Below, piece by piece: positions 59,093-64,000 of a DNA stretch of 64,000 bases; positions within the stretch are counted from its first letter, which is position 1, and each line of letters begins with the position of its first letter. Both the position numbers and the translations under genes were made by a program. This DNA is from Solirubrum puertoriconensis (lineage in GTDB: Bacteria; Bacteroidota; Bacteroidia; Cytophagales; Hymenobacteraceae), in the NCBI RefSeq assembly GCF_001483135.1, contig NZ_LNAL01000007.1, forward strand, positions 744,001-808,000, read 5' to 3'. Under the pieces are notes generated by a model that was not told where the DNA came from, made no database searches, and saw nothing but the letters and a program-made list of their open reading frames with translations.

Positions 59093-60760
59093 ATGGGCGA
59101 CACATTGTTTACGGCAGCGGGCTGGCCCCGCAGTTGGGTACGCTGGGTGGTGTTGGGGCTGGTGTTGGGGTGCGGTTTGTTTGTGGAGCTAGGTGCTCCC
59201 GAAATCGGCCTGATGGAAGCCCGGAATTTTGTAGCCGCCCGCGAGATTCATGCCGGTGGCTCGTGGTTACTGCCCACCATGAACGGTGAGCTGCGGCTCG
59301 CCAAACCGCCTTTGCCAACCTGGCTTGTAGCGGGCGTAATGCACCTAACCGGCAGTACCACCGACCTAGGGCTGCTGCGCTTGCCCTCGGCTATTGGAGC
59401 CTGCCTGCTGGTCGTGTTCTTCTGGTTGCTGGCGCGCCAGCTCACACCCGCCCACGACGAAGGCCGTACCGCTTGGTTGGCGGCGTTGGTTTTGGCTAGT
59501 TCCCTGTTGCTGCTTACCGTCGGCCGCGATGGCAACGGTTGGGATGTGTATACCTACTGCTTCTCAACCGGGGCATTGGCGGCGGCAGTACGCGGGCTGA
59601 GCCAAGCCCGGAAGGAGTGGGGTTGGTTTGTCCTAGGTGGCCTGTTGTTGGGCTTGTCGGCACTCAGCAAAGGGCCAGTGGGTTTGTACGGTCTGGTGCT
59701 GCCCTTTAGTATCGCCTATGCCTGGAAGGGTGATTTCGCTGCTCTGCGTAAGTATAAATGGCACTTGTTGCTGATGTTTGGGCTCGGGCTGCTTGTTGCT
59801 GCCGCTTGGCCCGCGTATGTATACCTCAACCATGCCACCGAGGCGGCGCAAGTGGCCGAGGCCGAAAGTACCTCGTGGGTAAACCGGCACGTCAAGTCGG
59901 TGTGGTATTACCTCAACTTTCCCGTTTTCACTGGGCTTTGGGCTTTAGCTGCCCTATGTGCACTCGTTTGGCCATTTGCCCGTCGGCGTAGCCAAGCCTA
60001 TGTGCCGTATGCTTTCGCGCTGGTATGGGCGCTTGTCACCATCCTATTGCTCTCGTTAGTACCCGAAAAGAAGGAGCGCTACCTGTTGCCCGTAATGCTG
60101 CCGATGGCATTGCTCGTTGCGGGGCTGCTGCGGTATTGGCTCGAAACGGCGCCGCAACACTTCAAAGGGGCGGATGTATGGCTGCTGCGCTTTTGGGCCG
60201 TAGTGTTAGGCCTGCTGGTATTAACTGCTCCCGTAGCCTTGCTGGTGCTGCAACTTCCCTCATTTAGTGTTGGTTCGCTGCGATACTGGGTGTTTGCAAC
60301 AGTATGCGTGGCCCTGGCCGTTGGGCTTTGGTTGTCGGCAGGCAAGCATTTGGCAGCAGGGGTGGTGGCCTGTACTACTCTTATTGTTGTCACGGCCACG
60401 ACTCTCCTGATGCCCGCTTATCCCGAATGGCGCAGGCGGCGCGACGATGCTGGCTTACGTCGGCAGTCGTCGGTGGTGGCCAAACACCGTCTGTTGCGCA
60501 TACTCCCGGTGTACAGCCTAAGTCCGATGAACGTTAAGTGGGTCTGGGCTGCAGGTAGGGTAGTTCCCCTTGTGAGCTCTGCCTCAAAGTCGTTACCCTT
60601 CCGTAAACTTCCGGTAGTGATGTATGCTGCCCAGCGGGGTGAGGTGGCTGTACCCAAGGCTTGGCTGAAACAACTGCGCGTTGTCACCATCGACAGCTTC
60701 AATCTAAGCCACCATCACGCCGATGGCAAGTGGTACGTAAATATGGTGATGAAGCGGTAG
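59093..60760 (+). CDS. ArnT/GT39-like membrane glycosyltransferase
   Basis: 555 residues with about twelve hydrophobic helices and a C-terminal soluble part. The first periplasmic loop has GLMEARNFVAAREI, the Glu-Arg signature of ArnT and related lipid A sugar transferases, followed by LAKPPLPTWL. It would transfer a sugar from a polyprenyl phosphate onto lipid A or another envelope glycan. It diverges from the epimerase gene across a 130-base gap. Second GT39 enzyme of the window (first at 21976). Confidence 0.87.
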   Translation: MGDTLFTAAGWPRSWVRWVVLGLVLGCGLFVELGAPEIGLMEARNFVAAREIHAGGSWLLPTMNGELRLAKPPLPTWLVAGVMHLTGSTTDLGLLRLPSAIGACLLVVFFWLLARQLTPAHDEGRTAWLAALVLASSLLLLTVGRDGNGWDVYTYCFSTGALAAAVRGLSQARKEWGWFVLGGLLLGLSALSKGPVGLYGLVLPFSIAYAWKGDFAALRKYKWHLLLMFGLGLLVAAAWPAYVYLNHATEAAQVAEAESTSWVNRHVKSVWYYLNFPVFTGLWALAALCALVWPFARRRSQAYVPYAFALVWALVTILLLSLVPEKKERYLLPVMLPMALLVAGLLRYWLETAPQHFKGADVWLLRFWAVVLGLLVLTAPVALLVLQLPSFSVGSLRYWVFATVCVALAVGLWLSAGKHLAAGVVACTTLIVVTATTLLMPAYPEWRRRRDDAGLRRQSSVVAKHRLLRILPVYSLSPMNVKWVWAAGRVVPLVSSASKSLPFRKLPVVMYAAQRGEVAVPKAWLKQLRVVTIDSFNLSHHHADGKWYVNMVMKR

Positions 60761-60799
60761 CCACCTGTTTACTTAACATAAAAAATTTCCCTGGGTGAA

Positions 60800-60858
60800 G
60801 ACAGTGGCCGGGCGACAGTAAGGAGGGAAGCACCCTTCTCTGACATCCGGCCCCTGTC
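60800..60858. terminator. Long hairpin between the GT39 gene and the unknown minus-strand gene
   Basis: Arms 60800-60811 and 60847-60858 pair over 12 bp with one mismatch; the interior can fold further. No good T-tract. Confidence 0.45.
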
Positions 60859-60887
60859 TGAAACCTTTTATCCCACAAGTAATATTG

Positions 60888-61910
60888 CTAGCGCCCTAGG
60901 TGCTTGCGGATTTTCTCCAAGAGTGCGTGCACAATTGCAAGATCAGCTTCGTCTTGCAACGAGAGCTGACTATCCAGTCCGGGTCCTGTAATGCGGATGG
61001 TATATGAGCCGCTGGCGTTATCAACTGCTGCGGTATCAGGCGTCGCGGTGTGCTCATGCTGGTTAGGTACAACTGCACTTGCAACCGTTGCTACAGGTGC
61101 TGCGTGTGTCTGAGTAGTATATAACGCCTCGGCTTGCGGTATCGAGGGTGTATTCGCTGCACTACCCGCAGGAGTATTCACTGCTTGAACAGCAGCAGGT
61201 ATGGTATATCCATCCGTAGGCACAGGGCGAATACCCGGACCAGGTGTAACCGAAGTTGATAGTGGCACCGAAAGCCCAAACAAGCTGGAAACCGCATCGT
61301 CGGTTTGCGGTGCGCTATGCAATGCTCCACCGGCCGATGGTGCCACGCTAGCCCCTAACTGCTCATGGTCGGTACGGAACAGATTAAGATTCATTTCGGG
61401 GCTGGCTACATCGCGGCGCGGTGAGGCCTGTGCAAGCTGGTCTATATCAGCAATTACGTTGCGCTCATCCAACACGCCAACCATACGGGCTCCTTCTACA
61501 AAGGCGCGTGCCACGTTTTGAGCGTTGATTTCCTCAACCCCGAACTCTCGAACAAGCATTACATCGAACATATGCACGGGTAGCTCTCGATTTCGGAACT
61601 TCCGGCATATGTGCGAGAAGAGTGGTGGATGGAGAAAAGCCTCTCTGTGGAAGATCTTTTCCTCTTGCTTGTCATATGCGTGCTTAATTCTTCTGAAAAG
61701 GTTGGTGGTGGTAAGCATTTCGCGCTTACTGGTGAGTAATCCAAACTTTACAGCAGACCCCAGGATAGCTTTAAAGCTACCACTCACCTTACGGTTGAGT
61801 TTACGAGCACATGCCTCGATGGAGCATTTACCACCAGTGTCATCAACTATTTCAGATACCTCCCAGGCTGAGAGGTATGTAGTACGTGGGTAGTCTATAG
61901 TTTTAGGCAT
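60888..61910 (-). CDS. Unknown protein, N-terminal helical domain plus short C-terminal domain
   Basis: 340 residues from the ATG at 61910 (MPKTIDYPRTTYLSAWEVSE). Residues 1-155 look like one or two winged-helix units: ARKLNRKVSGSFKAILGSAVKFGLLTS has the small-residue and 'G-SAV-LGLL' rhythm seen in DUF5343-like proteins, then HPPLFSHICRKFRNRELPV and a second helical set. A Pro/Ala/Thr linker of about 130 residues follows, and the last 40 (SYTIRITGPGLDSQLSLQ) form a small separate domain ending in a coiled helix. No catalytic motif. AT-rich upstream DNA with an inverted repeat suggests acquired DNA or autoregulation. Confidence 0.6.
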   Translation of the reverse strand: MPKTIDYPRTTYLSAWEVSEIVDDTGGKCSIEACARKLNRKVSGSFKAILGSAVKFGLLTSKREMLTTTNLFRRIKHAYDKQEEKIFHREAFLHPPLFSHICRKFRNRELPVHMFDVMLVREFGVEEINAQNVARAFVEGARMVGVLDERNVIADIDQLAQASPRRDVASPEMNLNLFRTDHEQLGASVAPSAGGALHSAPQTDDAVSSLFGLSVPLSTSVTPGPGIRPVPTDGYTIPAAVQAVNTPAGSAANTPSIPQAEALYTTQTHAAPVATVASAVVPNQHEHTATPDTAAVDNASGSYTIRITGPGLDSQLSLQDEADLAIVHALLEKIRKHLGR

Positions 61911-62704
61911 GAGCGACAGGTGTGCCGCAATAATAAGCAGACGTAAGCAATAAAAAGCATTAGTAGCACATAAAAGTATATACCATTTATTGCGTTTTAT
62001 GCTATTACATACTTTTAAGTGTTTAGCAAAGACACTTAATACAAAGAGTAGTAAATAAAATCTATCTAACGATAGAGCGGCAAAAGGGGGCCGGACAAAG
62101 AATAGGGGACTGGGAGCTTTAAAGTTCCCATATAAGGGCCTGCACAACTATGAAGAGTTATTTGGAACGCCAACCAGGTGGTGCTCCTATAATCGACTTA
62201 TGTAGCAACAAAAGGCAACGAAGGCGAATAAATCAATGCCAGAACAACCTGAGAAGCAAGATGACTTATGTAAAAACGTATGAAACCCGGAGACAATGTC
62301 AAAGGCCGTCGTAGCTGTTCAGCCGCAACGCACATCCAGGCATGTTTCACAAACAGTGAATTGACTGAGCCGTCGAGTGGATGCATAAACGTTAAAACAA
62401 AAGCTTTACTGAGAAACGCGAAATGAGAGGCCGCCTAAGTGAAAGGATTTAGATCAACACGGTTTAACTAACACCTATGGTAGAGCCACTCATCGCAACA
62501 TCTGCTTGCAAAACGAATTGTTACTTGTATGAGCAGTGAATTTGAAAAACACTACTGCTTAATCACTGCTCCACGTGCTAAACATCCTTATTAGCAAGGA
62601 GGACAAATGCTGATAGAACAACCATATAAAAACCCGCAAACAACAAAAACCACCATACCTGTTCATGTGTTATAATTATTATTATGTTAAGTAATATTTT
62701 TAAA
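61911..62704. other. AT-rich stretch without a recognised gene
   Basis: About 790 bases. Only short, unconvincing open frames. I see a near-palindrome at 62111-62130, small hairpins near 62072-62088 and 62343-62360, and the inverted repeat listed separately. I looked for tmRNA, 6S-like and tRNA features and found none. Base composition is clearly lower in G/C than the rest of the window. Confidence 0.6.
61967..62021. promoter_or_regulatory. Inverted repeat upstream of the unknown gene
   Basis: CACATAAAAGTATATA (61967-61982) and TACATACTTTTAAGTG (62006-62021) are reverse complements at 14 of 16 positions, 57 bases before the ATG at 61910. Candidate operator. Confidence 0.45.
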
Positions 62705-62748
62705 AAGCAGCCCAATCAACTGACTGGGCTGCTTAGGGCCTAGGCCCT
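62705..62748 (-). terminator. TPR-gene terminator with adjoining CCTAGG palindrome
   Basis: AAGCAGCCCA (62705-62714) pairs with TGGGCTGCTT (62725-62734); on the minus strand a T-run follows. Next to it AGGGCCTAGGCCCT (62735-62748) is a perfect 14-base palindrome centred on CCTAGG, directly after the TPR stop. Confidence 0.8.
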
Positions 62749-62749
62749 A

Positions 62750-63871
62750 CTATTTCATCAACTTCTCAGCATCGGCTTTACGGCCAACGCTGGTGTAAGC
62801 TTTCTGCAAAGCGTTCCGTACGCCTGCTTCGTTCGGGTTCAGCTGCATTGCCGTCTCGAAGTACGGAATGGCTTGCTCCATGAACTTCTTGCCATTGGCT
62901 TCCATCGACTTACCCTTGGACTGGTAAGTTTTCAGGTCCATCTTATTAACGGTTTTGAAAATATCAGCGCCTTTGTTGAAGTAGTAAACACCAATGTTGA
63001 ATTGCGAATCGAAGTTCTTGGCGTCCAGTTCAACGGCTTTTTTGTGAGCCGCCAGTGCCTGCTCAGGCTGTTTGTTCTGCTCGTAAACCGAACCTAGTAC
63101 AGAATACAGGTTTGAGTTGTTCGGGTCGGCAGCAATAGCTTTCTGGATCTTGTCGATTGCCTGCGGGCCACGGCCGGCGCTCAAAGCAATGTTCAGGTCT
63201 TCGAGCAGAAACTGCTTGTTGTTTGGGTATGCAGCCAAGGCTTGCTGAATTACCTTGTTGGCTTCTGCTTCGTTCTTCTCCTGACGAGCAATCTGCAGCA
63301 AGCGGCCGTACATCTGCGGCGACTTATAGTTGATGGCCATCAGCTTGCTGTAGTTTTCTTTGGCTTGGCCTAGGTCTTGCTTGGCCTCGGCAGCGTAAGC
63401 AGCATACAACAGCGCAGTAGTATCCTGGGGCTTAATCTGCTGAGCCATACGGTACGAAGCCAACGCGTCGTCGTATTTCTGAGCATTGTAGCTCTCTACG
63501 CCAGCGTTCAGCGCCAAGCCGTAGATGTTTTCCAAACGCTGTACGGCCTGTTTGCCGTAGTCGCTGTCCTTGCCTTCCAGTTCGATTGCCTTTTGGTACG
63601 ACTCGAATGCTACTTTATTGCCTTCGCCTGGCTGCAACGTTTTGCCGAAAATCGGGCTCTGCGCCATGCCTTCGTAGATTTCGCCGCGGGTATACCAGGT
63701 TTTGGCTTTACCCTTGGTTTTCTCGTGGGTAATGGCTTTGTCGATTTCGGTGCGGGCCTTATCCAAAGTACCCTGCTTTTGCATGAGGATAGCGTTGGTT
63801 ACGGCCGAGTTCTGAGCCGAAGCTGCTTGGATAGCCAAAGCGGCAAGAGCCGTCAGAAGTGTTTTCTTCAT
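62750..63871 (-). CDS. Secreted TPR-repeat protein
   Basis: 373 residues. Signal peptide (TLLTALAALAIQAASAQ), then at least seven TPR units (ALASYRMAQQIKPQDTTALL, NNSNLYSVLGSVYEQNKQPE, NIGVYYFNKGADIF). From memory, a TPR protein of this kind commonly follows gyrA in Bacteroidota, which agrees with the fragment upstream. Periplasmic scaffold, partner unknown. A TACCTTCC box (63919-63912 on the minus strand) may be its promoter. Confidence 0.85.
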   Translation of the reverse strand: MKKTLLTALAALAIQAASAQNSAVTNAILMQKQGTLDKARTEIDKAITHEKTKGKAKTWYTRGEIYEGMAQSPIFGKTLQPGEGNKVAFESYQKAIELEGKDSDYGKQAVQRLENIYGLALNAGVESYNAQKYDDALASYRMAQQIKPQDTTALLYAAYAAEAKQDLGQAKENYSKLMAINYKSPQMYGRLLQIARQEKNEAEANKVIQQALAAYPNNKQFLLEDLNIALSAGRGPQAIDKIQKAIAADPNNSNLYSVLGSVYEQNKQPEQALAAHKKAVELDAKNFDSQFNIGVYYFNKGADIFKTVNKMDLKTYQSKGKSMEANGKKFMEQAIPYFETAMQLNPNEAGVRNALQKAYTSVGRKADAEKLMK

Positions 63872-63943
63872 AGCAGTTGGGAGAAGAGATAACTGGAGTG
63901 AAAAATAAGTGCGGAAGGTACGGGTTGCCCCAAGTGCCGAGGG

Positions 63944-64000
63944 TTACTCGGCACCTAGGGTTTCCACATCGTTGGTTTGCTCAGAGGCCAGCTCCACTGG
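63944..64000 (-). CDS. 3' end of the next gene, possibly gyrA
   Basis: On the minus strand the last 18 codons read PVELASEQTNDVETLGAE and stop at 63944-63946. The acidic tail and the position just before a TPR gene fit the end of DNA gyrase subunit A in related genomes; the fragment is too short to prove it. Its Leu-Gly is written CTA-GGT inside a CCTAGG. Confidence 0.45.
   Translation of the reverse strand, partial: PVELASEQTNDVETLGAE

Larger units (their letters stand above)
361..63959. repeat. Dispersed CCTAGG hexamer, about 93 copies
   Basis: By hand count the palindrome CCTAGG occurs about 93 times across the window, in coding and non-coding DNA on genes of both strands. Examples: 361, 2395, 9811, 11972, 22025, 28154, 36184, 44408, 50234, 59365. 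It is absent from the toxin island (15.65-16.75 kb) and from most of the AT-rich stretch at 61-62.7 kb. In genes it is nearly always in the frame that encodes Leu-Gly. Confidence 0.8.

Noticed and set aside
62198-62386. Short minus-strand open frame in the AT-rich stretch
   Set aside because: No recognisable domain, no promoter box and no sensible composition; likely chance.
61911-62704. tmRNA, 6S RNA or tRNA in the AT-rich stretch
   Set aside because: No tRNA-like ends, tag peptide or cloverleaf seen by eye; a covariance search would be needed.
1-64000. CRISPR array, prophage or insertion-sequence transposase
   Set aside because: No regularly spaced direct repeats, no integrase or transposase protein in any frame.

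Overview
The window looks like a chromosomal stretch of a high-GC member of the Bacteroidota, most likely Hymenobacter or a close relative in the Cytophagales. This rests on several observations. Promoters carry a TAnnTTTG-type -7 box (TACCTTTG recurs in front of genes). There is no evident use of Shine-Dalgarno sites. Lineage-typical proteins are present: a short RpoD without region 1.1, an HU-CCDC81/SPOR protein, a histone H1-like protein, BshB1, a DUF2911 protein, a subtilase with a type IX secretion C-terminal domain, and TonB-dependent outer-membrane proteins. Species identity is inferred, not tested.

Layout. 0-2 kb: 3' part of an L,D-transpeptidase and a TPR lipoprotein. 2-5.6 kb: thrS-infC-rpmI-rplT translation cluster. 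5.9-15.6 kb: a tRNA-Met(CAT), START-like protein, LptF/G permease, rpsO, pnp, rpoD, trxB, an M23/LysM peptidase and bshB1. 15.6-16.75 kb: a small AT-richer island with a broken toxin-tip-like gene and an immunity-like membrane protein, bracketed by 39-bp inverted repeats. 16.8-24.7 kb: accC, a serine palmitoyltransferase-like enzyme, histone H1, tyrS, a GT39 membrane glycosyltransferase and holA. 24.7-27 kb: a hydrolase, a ParS/RES toxin-antitoxin pair behind nested inverted repeats, and a small membrane protein. 27-35.7 kb: a giant TPR protein, a beta-barrel protein, an HU/SPOR protein and exbB-exbD-tonB. 35.7-47.6 kb: folC, trmB, a DinB/MDMPI-type protein, a TrpF-like barrel, mnmA, a lipoprotein, the subtilase, rpe with an overlapping TonB-dependent receptor gene, and a DUF2911 protein. 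47.7-55.7 kb: a complete histidine operon (hisG-D-C-B-H-A-F-IE). 55.7-60.8 kb: an outer-membrane protein and a lipid/glycan cluster (GT2, duplicated LAB_N protein, sugar epimerase, GT39). 60.9-62.7 kb: an unknown two-part protein and about 0.8 kb of AT-rich DNA without a recognisable gene. 62.7-64 kb: a TPR protein and the last 18 codons of the next gene, probably gyrA.

Most notable findings. (1) The palindrome CCTAGG occurs about 93 times by hand count, several-fold above a composition-based estimate; in genes it is nearly always read as the Leu-Gly pair CTA-GG. It resembles, in kind, the HIP1 palindrome of cyanobacteria. (2) A 37-codon leader peptide with five consecutive His codons (eight in all) lies between a consensus promoter and hisG and is followed by hairpins with a possible mutually exclusive pairing: a histidine attenuator. 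(3) A family of intergenic palindromes built on TTGTCAGTTG, plus other inverted repeats, decorates gene junctions, including three within the his operon. (4) infC probably starts at an AUC codon. (5) The toxin/immunity island has a dinucleotide-run frameshift and an apparent ATT start.
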